Shown: piece after piece, positions 38,393-48,100 of the stretch | Numbering within the stretch: position 1 is the stretch's first letter | Layout of the letters: every line of letters begins with the position of its first letter | Assembly: GCF_900538055.1 (NCBI RefSeq) | Contig: NZ_UZAC03000004.1 | Coordinates: forward strand, 1 to 64,000 | DNA: 64,000 bases | Source: Pasteuria penetrans | GTDB lineage: Bacteria > Bacillota > Bacilli > Thermoactinomycetales > Thermoactinomycetaceae | Direction of reading: 5' to 3' | Notes under the pieces: model-generated | The model's input: the letters and a program-made list of their open reading frames with translations, nothing else | What the model was told of the DNA's origin: nothing | The model's database searches: none | Made by a program: the position numbers and the translations under genes

Positions 38393-39336
38393 TGGCTGTC
38401 TCACCGGATCCCGTGCGTCCCCCTTCCTCCGCTTCTTCCTCCGCTGCTTCGCCGTTTTCCCCTGGGCAGGATTCAATCCCAACGCGATTGTCATGGCAAT
38501 GGCGTCGTAAATGGTTGGATCGATTAGTCTATGCGCTGTGTGGTATGGCAGCTTGGCTGGGTGTTGGTATTGTTTTTTGGTTGCTTGTTGATGTGGTACA
38601 ACGAGGTTTGCCCTGGCTTACTACTACCTTTTTCACCGAGGTAATGCCCTCGCGTTTACCCTCCCGTGCGGGTTTTTTAGGGGCCATATGGGGTTCGGTT
38701 TTTATGATACTTCTCGTGATACCGATTGCCTTTTTCCTGGCCATCTCCACCTCACTTTATCTGGAGGAATATGCTAAACCTAGCCGTTGGACCCGCTTTG
38801 TGCAGCTTAATTTGTCTAACCTGGCGGCTGTACCCTCTGTGGTTTATGGAATGTTAGGCGTTACCTTATTTGTTCGTGCGTTGCATCTCGGAACGAGTGT
38901 TCTCTCGGCCGCACTCACATTGGTTCTCATGGTATTGCCGATTGTTGTTGTTGCGGCCCAGGAGGCAATTCGTGGTGTGCCCGATTTTCTTCGCCAAGCC
39001 TCCTATGCTATGGGGGCCACTCATTGGCAGACGATTTGTCGGGTGGTTTTACCCCGTGCTCTTCCCGGGATGGTAACCGGTATGTTGCTTGCCGTAGCGC
39101 GGGCTTTCGGTGAAACGGCGCCTCTGATTCTCATTGGGGTGGTTCCCTTTCTCACACGGCTACCCATAACACCCTTGGATGATTTTACTTCTATGCCCGT
39201 TCAAATTTATAACTGGATTTCGGAGTCGCAAAACGATTTTCAAAACTTAGCCTCTGCGGGCATTGTGGTTCTCCTAGCAGGATTATTTGCCTTTAATATC
39301 ATTGCTCTGATCATCAGGGAACGATCTCGTCCTTAG
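38392..39336 (+). CDS. pstA: Phosphate ABC transporter permease PstA
   Basis: Second permease subunit, 314 residues. A cytoplasmic Ser/Pro-rich N-terminus of ~45 residues precedes six transmembrane segments. The coupling loop EAIRGVPDFLRQASYAMGATHWQTI lies mid-protein (split here by description only), followed by VLPRALPGMVTGMLLAVARAFGETAPL. The ATG overlaps the pstC stop. Confidence 0.95.
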   Translation: MAVSPDPVRPPSSASSSAASPFSPGQDSIPTRLSWQWRRKWLDRLVYALCGMAAWLGVGIVFWLLVDVVQRGLPWLTTTFFTEVMPSRLPSRAGFLGAIWGSVFMILLVIPIAFFLAISTSLYLEEYAKPSRWTRFVQLNLSNLAAVPSVVYGMLGVTLFVRALHLGTSVLSAALTLVLMVLPIVVVAAQEAIRGVPDFLRQASYAMGATHWQTICRVVLPRALPGMVTGMLLAVARAFGETAPLILIGVVPFLTRLPITPLDDFTSMPVQIYNWISESQNDFQNLASAGIVVLLAGLFAFNIIALIIRERSRP

Positions 39337-39363
39337 GGAGTTTGTGCGAAGGGGGGAATTCTG

Positions 39364-40122
39364 GTGAAACCACCAGCCATCGAGGCTAAGCGTGTCAATT
39401 TGTATTATGGGGATAAACATGCATTGCAAGACATTAGTCTAACGATGCCAGTTTGCAGTATCACGGCGCTTATAGGGCCCTCGGGTTGCGGAAAGTCAAC
39501 TTTTCTACGTACCCTCAATCGTATGAATGACCTGTTTCCCAACGTACGCATGACGGGTGCAGTGCGTATTCATGGGGAGGATATTTATCGTCCTGGTGTA
39601 GATACAGGCTTGTTGCGTCGTCAGGTGGGAATGGTTTTTCAGGCCCCCAATCCTTTTCCCAAGAGTATTTATGATAATGTGGCGTATGGTCCACGGATTC
39701 ATGGTGTACGTGAGCGTAAACTCCTGAATTCCCTGGTAGAGCATAGTTTAAAGCGGGCGGCCCTGTGGGATGAGGTTAGGGATTGTCTACAAAATCGCGC
39801 TACCCGTTTGTCGGGAGGACAGCAACAACGTCTCTGCATTGCTCGTGCCCTGGCGGTGGAGCCCGATATTTTGCTGATGGATGAGCCAACGTCTGCCCTG
39901 GATCCTGTTTCCACCACCAAAATTGAGGAATTGTTAAGAGAATTAAAACAGCATTATACCATTGTGATCGTGACCCATAATATGCAACAGGCAGCAAGAA
40001 TCTCTGATCAGACGGCCTTTTTCTTGGCGGGGGAACTGGTGGAGTGCGCTATAACAGCAAAATTATTTTCTACCCCGCGTGAAAAGCGTACGGAGGATTA
40101 TATCATGGGTCGTTTTGGTTGA
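39364..40122 (+). CDS. pstB: Phosphate ABC transporter ATP-binding protein PstB
   Basis: Energises phosphate import. The 252-residue product contains Walker [10 protein letters not shown] near residue 41, the Q-loop [18 protein letters not shown] typical of PstB, the signature LSGGQQQR, Walker [14 protein letters not shown] and the switch His in VTHN. Start GTG 39364 follows AAGGGGGGAATTCT. It lies 27 bp after pstA. Confidence 0.97.
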   Translation: MKPPAIEAKRVNLYYGDKHALQDISLTMPVCSITALIGPSGCGKSTFLRTLNRMNDLFPNVRMTGAVRIHGEDIYRPGVDTGLLRRQVGMVFQAPNPFPKSIYDNVAYGPRIHGVRERKLLNSLVEHSLKRAALWDEVRDCLQNRATRLSGGQQQRLCIARALAVEPDILLMDEPTSALDPVSTTKIEELLRELKQHYTIVIVTHNMQQAARISDQTAFFLAGELVECAITAKLFSTPREKRTEDYIMGRFG

Positions 40123-40189
40123 AATTTAGGATACCGTCGATCGCCGGTAAGGGGGTCGACGAGAAAGGTAAGGAAAAGTGAGGTAGAGA

Positions 40190-40852
40190 ATGGGTGGAAG
40201 AACACGCTCCATTGATCAAGCATTAGCCGATTTGAAAAGGATGCTTCTGGGTATGGGAGAGAAGGTGGCTACAGCAGTGGAGCAGGCGGTGGATTCCCTC
40301 CTAACACAAAACGTTGCTTTGGCTCAGCAGGTTCGCGATTCTGATCAGACTATTGATACTTTGGAAGCCACCATTGATGATACTGTGATCAAGTTGATTG
40401 CAACCCAACAACCTGTTGCGAAGGATTTACGGAAGTTAATATCTACACTCAGGATGGCGGCTGATTTTGAGCGTATGGCTGATTTGGCCACCAACATCGC
40501 TGATGTGACTATGGTATTGCGGGATCAGGATCCCACTCTGTTACCAACGGACCCTATCGTGAAAATGGCCGAGTTGACACAGCAAATGATTCGTTCTGGT
40601 ATCGTTAGTTATGTGGAGGGCGATAGTGAACGTGCTTATGTTGTTTCAGAGGCAGATGATGAGGTAGATCGGTGCTATCGTGATGCTTTACTGGAGTGGG
40701 GCTCCTATTTTCCTCGTGGTAGTGCATCGGCTTTCATAGCTCTACAATTTTGTTTCGTAGCCCGTTATTTGGAGAGAATTGCAGACCATACGACGAATAT
40801 TGCTGAGCATGTTGTGTACACGGAGACGGGACATTCAGCGGATTTGAATTGA
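40190..40852 (+). CDS. phoU: Phosphate transport regulatory protein PhoU
   Basis: Two three-helix-bundle repeats (220 residues) typical of PhoU: QPVAKDLRKLISTLRMAADFERMADLATNI in the first, and FCFVARYLERIADHTTNIAEHVVY in the second, the latter two of the ExxxD metal-binding type motifs (each here longer than the motif itself). PhoU links PstSCAB activity to phosphate signalling. The usual phoPR two-component genes that flank mdh in B. subtilis are absent here. ATG 40190 has AGGTAGAG upstream. Confidence 0.93.
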   Translation: MGGRTRSIDQALADLKRMLLGMGEKVATAVEQAVDSLLTQNVALAQQVRDSDQTIDTLEATIDDTVIKLIATQQPVAKDLRKLISTLRMAADFERMADLATNIADVTMVLRDQDPTLLPTDPIVKMAELTQQMIRSGIVSYVEGDSERAYVVSEADDEVDRCYRDALLEWGSYFPRGSASAFIALQFCFVARYLERIADHTTNIAEHVVYTETGHSADLN

Positions 40853-40873
40853 AGGGAGTTGTCGTAGGGGCAT

Positions 40874-43561
40874 ATGAAACGACTCCTCCTATTGGACGCC
40901 TATAGTGTTGCTTTTCGAGCTTTTTTTGCACTTCCTCCCCTGACGGACCCGATGGGGAGGCCCATACAGGCGGTGTACGGATTCGCCTCTATGCTCCTAC
41001 GGGTATTGAGAGAGCTGCAGCCTACCCATGTAGGGGTGGCTCTTGATGTGGGGGAAACTACCTTTCGCCACCGGGTCTATAGTGATTACAAGGCACAGCG
41101 ACAGAAAATGCCGGACGAGTTGGCCATGCAAATAGCGGGTTTGGGTCGACTCTTTTCGGCATTTGGTTTACGGGAATTCTCCCTGCCGGGTTACGAAGCA
41201 GATGACATTGTGGGTACATTGACGCGTCGTTGGGCCCCCGAATTGCGGGTAGTGATCGTGACGGGGGATCAGGATCTCCTCCAATTGGTGGAGGGGGACC
41301 GGGTGGAAGTTCATTTGATGCGTAAAGGTGTTTCCCATACGCAGTGCTACAATGAACAAGCAGTACGGGATCATTTTGGTCTATCCCCTACACAATTGAT
41401 TGATGCTAAAGGTTTGGCGGGGGATGCTTCGGATCATATTCCTGGTGTGCCTGGGATCGGGAGCAAAACAGCCCTCACTTTACTCCAACGTTTTTCTAGT
41501 TTGGAAAATGCTATCGAGCATGTAAAGCAATTGGAAAAACGTAGTAGACGCTGGGAGATCAATTTGTGTGAATATGCGGAGCATGCTCTGTTGTGTAAGC
41601 AATTGGCAACGATTGTTACGGATGCACCCTTACCTCAGGAGCCATTGGATACGCTAGGGTTTTCCGGGGCCCCCTGGGAACGGGTTTCCGCTCTTTTTAC
41701 TGAGCTTTCCTTTCAGTCCCTGTTGTCCCGGTTGCCCTCGGGGGATTCTACGAATTCCACCAACGAGGGAGAGGAACCTGCTGTAGAGGGAGAACAGGAA
41801 TCTGTTGTGTTTGTGGGAACAGAAGAGCAACGAAAATCCCTTACCCACTGGCTTTCGTTGGATAAGCCCCGTTCTCTTGTTTTTGAGGGTGCCTCAGCCA
41901 ATCCACACCGGGGTCCATTGCTTACCATGGCTTTGTCGGATGGTGAAACTACATACTGTGTGCCCTGGGACCATATGGAGTCAGTGGATGGTTTACGCCG
42001 TTATTTGGCTGATCCGATGGTTCCTAAGTGGGTGCATGATGGTAAGCGGAGTTCCATTCTGTTGCAAAGGGTAGGTTGGTCCTTGGAAGGGATTCAATGT
42101 GATACTTTTCAGGCTGGGTATCTGTTGAATCCCACACGTTCGCAGCCTAGTTTGGCGTCCCTTACCGCTTCCTTCCTTTCTACCCCGCTGTTGGAAGATG
42201 GAAATGTATATACTAGGGATTCCCAACGTCGTTGGGTCCTCAATGGGGTCATGATGCGTCATATAGGTAAGAAGGCTATTAGCTTGGCTTGTTTAGCCCC
42301 TGTTCTTATGGATAGGGTGAGGGAGCAGGGCTTGTGGGAGTGGTTGCATGATGTGGAACAGCCCTTGTTGGGAGTTCTGGCGGCGATGGAACTACGCGGG
42401 GTCCGAATTGATGGGGCCGTTCTAGAACAACAGAAGCTAGAATTGGTAGAGCAAATGGAAGATCTGGAACGAACTATTTATGGGATTGTGGGTTCTACTT
42501 TCAACCTCAATTCCCCTCGGCAATTGGCCACCATTTTATTTGAAAAGTTGGGATTACCCACAGGAAAACGTACGAAAACGGGTTTTTCCACTGATATGGA
42601 TGTATTGACTTCTTTGCTTCCCCAACATGAGGTAATCGAACTCATCATACTGTACCGCCAATTGGGGAAGTTTCGCTTTACCTATGTGGAGGGATTGCAA
42701 CGGGAGTTAGGGGATGGGGATCGAGTTCACACTACCTTTCAAACCGCAGTAGCTGCAACGGGTCGATTGAGTAGTACGGAACCCAATCTGCAAAATATCC
42801 CGATCCGCTTGGAGGCGGGGCATAAGATTCGCCGGGCCTTTGTTCCTTCACAATCGGATTGGTTTTGGTTGACTGCTGATTATTCACAAATCGAGTTGCG
42901 TATTTTGGCCCATCTCTCTCAGGATGAGATTATGCGGATTGCCTTTCTGAAATCCCATGATGTACATACGGAAACGGCGGCACAGGTATTTGGGGTGGAT
43001 CGTGAGGCTGTAACACCATCCATGCGTCATCAGGCGAAGGCAATCAACTTTGGTATTGTGTATGGAATGAGCGGTTTTGGTTTGTCCAAGCAATTGAATG
43101 TACCCCATTCCGAGGCCTGTTCCTTCATCGATCGCTATTTTGCAACCTATCCAGGGATCAAGAGATACCAGGAGAAAATCATTGAGAGAGCTAGGGAATC
43201 TGGTTTTGTGACTACCCTCCTCGGACGCCGACGCGCCTTGCCTGATCTTTGTTCCCCGCATGCACCGAGTCGACGGATGGCAGAAAGAATGGCAATCAAT
43301 ACCCCCGTGCAGGGTTCGGCGGCTGATTTGATCAAACAAGCTATGGTGCAATTGCAGGCTTGGTTGCGAAGCGAGGGCCTACAATCCTCCCTATTGTTGC
43401 AGATTCATGATGAGCTCATATTGGAGGGCCCATCTTCTGAGTTATCCCATGTGGCAGAAAATGTTCGCCGTATCATGGAAAATACCTACCCCCTTCTTGT
43501 TCCCCTAGTGGTTCATGTGGCCACGGGTCCGAATTGGTATGAGGCGAAGAAAAATGCCTGA
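40874..43561 (+). CDS. polA: DNA polymerase I
   Basis: Gap filling, primer removal and repair synthesis. The 895-residue product has the 5'-nuclease domain (residues 1-~290; LLLDAYSVAFRAFF, YEADDIVGT, VTGDQDLLQL, GLAGDASDHIPGVPGIG). A 3'-5' exonuclease-like domain lacks the acidic catalytic residues, as in other Bacillus-type enzymes. The polymerase domain has motif A DYSQIELRILAH, motif B RHQAKAINFGIVYGMSGFGLS (near residue 715, described in parts) and motif C QIHDELILE. ATG 40874 follows GGGAGTTGTCGTAGGGG. The stop overlaps mutM by 5 bp. Confidence 0.97.
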   Translation: MKRLLLLDAYSVAFRAFFALPPLTDPMGRPIQAVYGFASMLLRVLRELQPTHVGVALDVGETTFRHRVYSDYKAQRQKMPDELAMQIAGLGRLFSAFGLREFSLPGYEADDIVGTLTRRWAPELRVVIVTGDQDLLQLVEGDRVEVHLMRKGVSHTQCYNEQAVRDHFGLSPTQLIDAKGLAGDASDHIPGVPGIGSKTALTLLQRFSSLENAIEHVKQLEKRSRRWEINLCEYAEHALLCKQLATIVTDAPLPQEPLDTLGFSGAPWERVSALFTELSFQSLLSRLPSGDSTNSTNEGEEPAVEGEQESVVFVGTEEQRKSLTHWLSLDKPRSLVFEGASANPHRGPLLTMALSDGETTYCVPWDHMESVDGLRRYLADPMVPKWVHDGKRSSILLQRVGWSLEGIQCDTFQAGYLLNPTRSQPSLASLTASFLSTPLLEDGNVYTRDSQRRWVLNGVMMRHIGKKAISLACLAPVLMDRVREQGLWEWLHDVEQPLLGVLAAMELRGVRIDGAVLEQQKLELVEQMEDLERTIYGIVGSTFNLNSPRQLATILFEKLGLPTGKRTKTGFSTDMDVLTSLLPQHEVIELIILYRQLGKFRFTYVEGLQRELGDGDRVHTTFQTAVAATGRLSSTEPNLQNIPIRLEAGHKIRRAFVPSQSDWFWLTADYSQIELRILAHLSQDEIMRIAFLKSHDVHTETAAQVFGVDREAVTPSMRHQAKAINFGIVYGMSGFGLSKQLNVPHSEACSFIDRYFATYPGIKRYQEKIIERARESGFVTTLLGRRRALPDLCSPHAPSRRMAERMAINTPVQGSAADLIKQAMVQLQAWLRSEGLQSSLLLQIHDELILEGPSSELSHVAENVRRIMENTYPLLVPLVVHVATGPNWYEAKKNA

Positions 43562-44393
43562 GTTACCCGAGGTGGAGATGATTCGGAGGGCCTTGGTTCC
43601 TGAGTTAGTGGGTCGTAGGATTGCATCGGTGGAGGTTCGTTTACCACGATTGGTCCGTTCCCCAACCCTAGAGGATTTCACAGCGGCCCTTGAGGATAGG
43701 GAATTTACAGCCGTTCAGCGTCGCGGAAAGTTTTTACTTTTACTTGTACCTCCTTGGGCCTTGGTTTCCCATTTGCGTATGGAGGGAAGCTACCATATCG
43801 CTATGGCTGTGGAAACATTAGACAAACATACCCATATGATTTTCCGATTGGACGATGGACGTGAACTCCGTTACCGCGATGTACGTACCTTTGGTACCTT
43901 TGATCTTGTTCCCCTGTCTACGGTTTTTCAATGCCCCCCGTTGGTACATCTTGGATTTGAACCACTGGATAGGGGATGGAATTGGGAGGATTTACGGAAA
44001 ATTTTGCGAAATCGCCGTGGTTCCCTCAAGGGATTTTTGCTCAATCAGCAGCACATTGCGGGTTTGGGGAATATATATGCGGATGAGACGTTGTTTTTGG
44101 CGCGATTGCATCCATTGCGTAGGGCAGGTAGTTTGCGGGAGGATGAAATGATACGTTTGCACGCGTCCATTCGTTGTGTGCTCGGGAGAGCTTTACGTAC
44201 CGGTGGCACTACGGTACGTTCGTACCGACACATCGATGGTACGATGGGGGGATTTCAGTCTGCCCTGCGTGTTTATGGAAGGGCAGGCCGGCCATGTTTT
44301 CACTGTCGAACCCCGATTGAGAAACAGGTGATTGTGGGTCGCGGTACGCATAGTTGTCCCCGTTGCCAACCCCCGCCTACCCGTATCAACTAA
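43557..44393 (+). CDS. mutM: Formamidopyrimidine-DNA glycosylase
   Basis: Removes 8-oxoguanine and formamidopyrimidines and nicks the abasic site. The 278 residues start MPELPEVE with the catalytic Pro2 and Glu3. Lys appears in RRGKFLLL near residue 58, then KGFLLNQQHIAGLGNIYADE. The C-terminal zinc finger is CFHCRTPIEKQ ... CPRC. The ATG at 43557 overlaps the polA stop; the longer frame from 43515 would destroy the essential N-terminal Pro. It keeps the Bacillus order polA-mutM-coaE. Confidence 0.97.
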   Translation, partial: PELPEVEMIRRALVPELVGRRIASVEVRLPRLVRSPTLEDFTAALEDREFTAVQRRGKFLLLLVPPWALVSHLRMEGSYHIAMAVETLDKHTHMIFRLDDGRELRYRDVRTFGTFDLVPLSTVFQCPPLVHLGFEPLDRGWNWEDLRKILRNRRGSLKGFLLNQQHIAGLGNIYADETLFLARLHPLRRAGSLREDEMIRLHASIRCVLGRALRTGGTTVRSYRHIDGTMGGFQSALRVYGRAGRPCFHCRTPIEKQVIVGRGTHSCPRCQPPPTRIN

Positions 44394-44425
44394 CCATCCA
44401 GTTACCCGGACTAAGGGGGGGAGTC

Positions 44426-45061
44426 ATGGTTTCTGATGTGCGATCATGGGAGGGGAGGTTAGGTTTGACGGGTGGTATAGCTACGGGTAAGAGTACAGTG
44501 GCCGCCATGCTAGCTCGTTTCCGTGGGGTGCACGTGATCGATGCTGATAGGATTGCCCGTGCTATTGTACAGCCCGGTGCTGAGGGATGGCGAAGGTTAC
44601 GAGTAGTGTTCGGGTCCCGTTTTTTTGATGAGAATGGGGTTTTACAGCGTAATGCTCTAGCTGGTTGTATCTTTAGCTGTCCAGAACAGCGACGTCGTGT
44701 GGAGGAGTTGTTACACCCCTGTATCCTGGAAGGGATGCGGGAGGAGGAGAGGGTTATTTTGAAACGTTTTCTCCCCCGTTTCATTGTTTGGGAGGTACCC
44801 TTGCTCTTCGAGGCCTGTTGGGTATCCTATTTCCCCGAGGGAATTGTGTTGGTTTATGTGCCCCAATCGGTACAGCGGGAGCGGTTACGAATGAGGGATC
44901 GTCTCCCCGAGGTGGGGATTACCCAGCGATTGTCTGCACAATGGGATATAGAGCAAAAGCGATCCCACGCAACTTGGATCATTGACAATCAGGGTACCCG
45001 GGCGGAGACAGAGGAACAGGTGAACCGGTTATGGGAGGATTTTAGGGATGGGGACTGTTGA
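44426..45061 (+). CDS. coaE: Dephospho-CoA kinase
   Basis: Last step of coenzyme A synthesis. The 211-residue product has the P-loop GLTGGIATGKSTVAAML near residue 12, then HVIDADRIAR and VWEVPLLFEACW. The LID region contains RERLRMRDR, and the tail reads WIIDNQGTRAETEEQV. ATG 44426 follows AAGGGGGGGAG. It lies 32 bp after mutM; the membrane gene found between them in B. subtilis (ytaF) is missing. Confidence 0.95.
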   Translation: MVSDVRSWEGRLGLTGGIATGKSTVAAMLARFRGVHVIDADRIARAIVQPGAEGWRRLRVVFGSRFFDENGVLQRNALAGCIFSCPEQRRRVEELLHPCILEGMREEERVILKRFLPRFIVWEVPLLFEACWVSYFPEGIVLVYVPQSVQRERLRMRDRLPEVGITQRLSAQWDIEQKRSHATWIIDNQGTRAETEEQVNRLWEDFRDGDC

Positions 45062-45136
45062 GGTTTTTGCCAAGGGAATCTTGTATGGGTATGTACGAAT
45101 GGGGAAGAAATTTGCTTTCGGGGGGTGTAATTCATT

Positions 45137-46177
45137 ATGGCTCTCTCCGTGGGTATCAATGGGCTGGGTCGTATCGGAAGAATGGTATTACGACGCGCCG
45201 TTACCTGTCCCAATATAGAGGTTGTTGCGGTCAATGCTTGTCACCCACCCGCTACCCTAGCCCATTTGCTTACCTTTGATACGGTTCATGGTCGTTTTGT
45301 GCACGATGTGGGTGTAGAGGGTGATTCTTTACAATTGGCAGACCGGAGGATCCGTTGCCTGTCGGAACGATCACCGCGTGCACTACCGTGGAAGGAATTG
45401 GGTGTTGAGGTAGTTGTGGAAGCAACGGGCTGTTTCGTACATCGTGAGGGCGCCGCGGGCCATTTGGTGGCAGGTGCTGAGCGGGTAGTGGTGACCGCTC
45501 CTGGGAAGGATTTGGATGCAACCCTTGTTATGGGGGTCAACCATGATAGGTATGATCCACAGCAACATCAATTGCTTTCCGCTGCCTCCTGTACTACCAA
45601 TGCTCTGGCTCCCATTGTGAAGGTTCTTCATCGCTATTTTGGTATTGAGTACGGATTACTGACAACAGTGCACGCATACACCAATGATCAGCAGCTGCTA
45701 GACAATCCGCACAAGGATTTACGGAGGGCTCGTGCTTCTTCCTTGACATTGATACCTACTAAAACGGGTGCGGCTGAGGCGATTGGTGAGGTTATACCCG
45801 AGTTGGCAGGGCGATTGCACGGGTTAGCTGTACGCGTTCCCGTTCCCAATGTTTCTTTGCTTGATTTGGTGGTTCACTTGACCCAGCCAGTGGATCGATC
45901 GCGGATCAATGAGGTTTTACAGATGGCGGCGGGGGGGGAATTTTTGGGATATTTGAGTTTTGTGGAGGCCCCCCTAGTTTCGGCTGATTGCAACGGTGAT
46001 CCCCATTCAGCGATTGTTGATGGTTTGCTGACGACAGTGGTAGGAGACCATCAGGCTAAGATATTAGCGTGGTATGACAACGAATGGGGTTATGCTTGTC
46101 GAGTTGTTGACTTGTTACATTATATTCATGGAATGACGATGGGGGGATCACCGCAACCCCTTCCTATCCATATGTAG
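45137..46177 (+). CDS. gapB: Glyceraldehyde-3-phosphate dehydrogenase, GapB type
   Basis: The 346-residue GAPDH is placed as the gluconeogenic, NADP-preferring GapB by synteny (between coaE and dnaB). After the INGLGRIGR motif, the cofactor-selective position reads VNACH, not the NAD-specific Asp of GapA. The catalytic Cys is in SAASCTTNALAP near residue 152 and the His in TTVHAYTND. Further motifs are PHKDLRRARAS, TKTGAAEAIGEVIPEL and AWYDNEWGYACRVVDL. The ATG at 45137 is preceded by GGGGGGTG. No GapA is in the window. Confidence 0.95.
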   Translation: MALSVGINGLGRIGRMVLRRAVTCPNIEVVAVNACHPPATLAHLLTFDTVHGRFVHDVGVEGDSLQLADRRIRCLSERSPRALPWKELGVEVVVEATGCFVHREGAAGHLVAGAERVVVTAPGKDLDATLVMGVNHDRYDPQQHQLLSAASCTTNALAPIVKVLHRYFGIEYGLLTTVHAYTNDQQLLDNPHKDLRRARASSLTLIPTKTGAAEAIGEVIPELAGRLHGLAVRVPVPNVSLLDLVVHLTQPVDRSRINEVLQMAAGGEFLGYLSFVEAPLVSADCNGDPHSAIVDGLLTTVVGDHQAKILAWYDNEWGYACRVVDLLHYIHGMTMGGSPQPLPIHM

Positions 46178-46510
46178 AAGGGGGTTTGTCTTCCCTTTTT
46201 ATGGAAAATTCCCTGGGGACAACCTGGGGACGGAATGATGTGGGATTGGGACAAGCCTGGTGTCACTGGGGAGGTTATTTCGCCCGTGATCTTAGATGTC
46301 TCTTTGGAGTACGATATGTACGATTTCATCCCGTAGGGGTAACACAGGATTTCCAGGATGGTGTGCATATCAAGTGTTTTATGATTTTACGGCCTGCAAA
46401 AATATATTCTGATCGAAAGAGAAGGAATATAGTAAAATGGGGAAGGATGTTTCCAAGATAAGGCTCCTGGGTGTACAATGATAGGTGGCGTGTGAGGGGG
46501 GATATATGCC
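46178..46510. other. Spacer where nrdR/speD lie in B. subtilis
   Basis: I find no NrdR (zinc-ribbon/ATP-cone) or SpeD sequence in any frame here, and no strong hairpin. Confidence 0.55.
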
Positions 46511-48100
46511 GTGTTAGATCGCCAAACCGGTTGGCGTTGCAAAACACGCCAGCTCTTATTAGTAGACCTCCCTTGTTTATTGTGTCTCTATCAACCACTG
46601 GTGGGGAGTATTGGTATTGCTTTGTACCAAACCCTCATCCACCATTTACCTGCCCGCCGTATTGGGGCTTCGATGGTACGCCCCACCAAGGATCTTTTGC
46701 AAACATGTGGTATTTCTTCTCCCTGCCTTGTAAAAGCTCGTTATCGCTTAGAAGGCGTAGGTTTGTTGCGGACCTTTGACCGTTCCAATGGGGGGGAATT
46801 TTATTATGATTACGAACTTCTATCTCCATGTAGTCCGGAGGAATTTTTCCGAAATGAGCCTCTATTTGCTGCTCTTGTTCGACAGATCGGGGAACGACGG
46901 GCCGTAATCCTCCGGCATCGATTTTTGCCCCAAGTGCTGGATTCATTGGACGAGGAAGAAGATCCCGTGGAGTTAACCAAGGATTTTAATGAAGTTTTCG
47001 GGAGAATCTGTCCTCTGACTGAGGAAACGGAGGAACCCATCATAGGGTCTGATCATGGGGAGATGAACACCGAGGTTGTATCAAATCCAGGAGATCCAGA
47101 ATCCCCTCTCTTTACCCACCATGGTTCTTCCGATGCTCCTTCTGAGGATGAATCTAGTGGATTGGATTCGGATGGATCTCAGGAATTGGACCCCCCCCCA
47201 GTGCTGGAGGAATTGCCGGAGGAACTACCGGGTGGAATTTCTATTCAGTGGAATCAGAGTTTGCGGAAACGGATATCTCACATAAAGTTTATTTATAATT
47301 TGAACAATTGGGATATTATTAAAATATCACAAAACCCAAGTATTGTGAAAAATGATGGTGTGATCGATGTGGAGCGTTTTGAGTTCTATGCGCGCACGTT
47401 GCATCAGCAACGATCAGCATCACCTGTGACGAAAATGATCCAACAAGGTACTGGGGAGGATCGGCATGAATCCATCGCTTCCAGTTCGTTGCCGGGGGAA
47501 GTTCCTTGCCCCGAAGAAGGAAATGAGCAAATCAAAGACCAGCAGCGTTGGCTTTCAACAGGGTTGGCCCATACCCCCGATGAGGCTGTCCATTTTTCCC
47601 TTCTGAATACGGTTTCTCCCCTGCGTTTGTTGGCCCGTTATCAGAGGGGTGCAAAGGTCCCAGAGAGTGAGATTCGTTTGGTAGAGGAACTATTGAATGC
47701 CCATCAGTTGCCAGCAGCCGTGGTTAATGTTTTACTGGAGTTTGTTATGTTGCGTTATGATCAACGTCTGCCACGCCCTCTGGTGGAGAAGATTGCAGCG
47801 CAGTGGCGTCGCTTGGGTATTCAAACATTGGAACAAGCAGTCCAACAGGCGCGTCGAGAGCCCGATTTCAAGGTGATCCGGGGAAAAACCCGGAAAACAG
47901 CAACCCGTGCTCTCCGATTACCACGTTCCATTGAGCAGCAAGAATCTGTTCTACAATCGTCAGGGGGGGGGAAGGGCCCTGGTGGTTTGCCACGTGAATC
48001 AGAAGAGGGAAAAGCAACGGTGGAAGCGCTGTTGCGTACACTAGATGATTATGGAAGGAGGGGGGGACGAGGATCTGAGTCAGAGGGGGTATCCTCATGA
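46511..48100 (+). CDS. dnaB: Replication initiation and membrane attachment protein DnaB
   Basis: Primosomal protein that, with DnaD and DnaI, loads the replicative helicase at origins and stalled forks. The 529-residue product has an N-terminal winged-helix region (LYQPLVGSIGIALYQTL near residue 28, EGVGLLRTF near 75, ELLSPCSPEEFF). A long acidic, Ser/Pro/Glu-rich linker (residues ~150-245) follows. The C-terminal DnaB/DnaD domain holds SPLRLLARYQRGAKVPESE, AAVVNVLLEFVMLRYD and VEKIAAQWRRLGIQT. GTG 46511 follows AGGGGGGAT. The stop overlaps dnaI (ATGA). Confidence 0.92.
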   Translation: MLDRQTGWRCKTRQLLLVDLPCLLCLYQPLVGSIGIALYQTLIHHLPARRIGASMVRPTKDLLQTCGISSPCLVKARYRLEGVGLLRTFDRSNGGEFYYDYELLSPCSPEEFFRNEPLFAALVRQIGERRAVILRHRFLPQVLDSLDEEEDPVELTKDFNEVFGRICPLTEETEEPIIGSDHGEMNTEVVSNPGDPESPLFTHHGSSDAPSEDESSGLDSDGSQELDPPPVLEELPEELPGGISIQWNQSLRKRISHIKFIYNLNNWDIIKISQNPSIVKNDGVIDVERFEFYARTLHQQRSASPVTKMIQQGTGEDRHESIASSSLPGEVPCPEEGNEQIKDQQRWLSTGLAHTPDEAVHFSLLNTVSPLRLLARYQRGAKVPESEIRLVEELLNAHQLPAAVVNVLLEFVMLRYDQRLPRPLVEKIAAQWRRLGIQTLEQAVQQARREPDFKVIRGKTRKTATRALRLPRSIEQQESVLQSSGGGKGPGGLPRESEEGKATVEALLRTLDDYGRRGGRGSESEGVSS

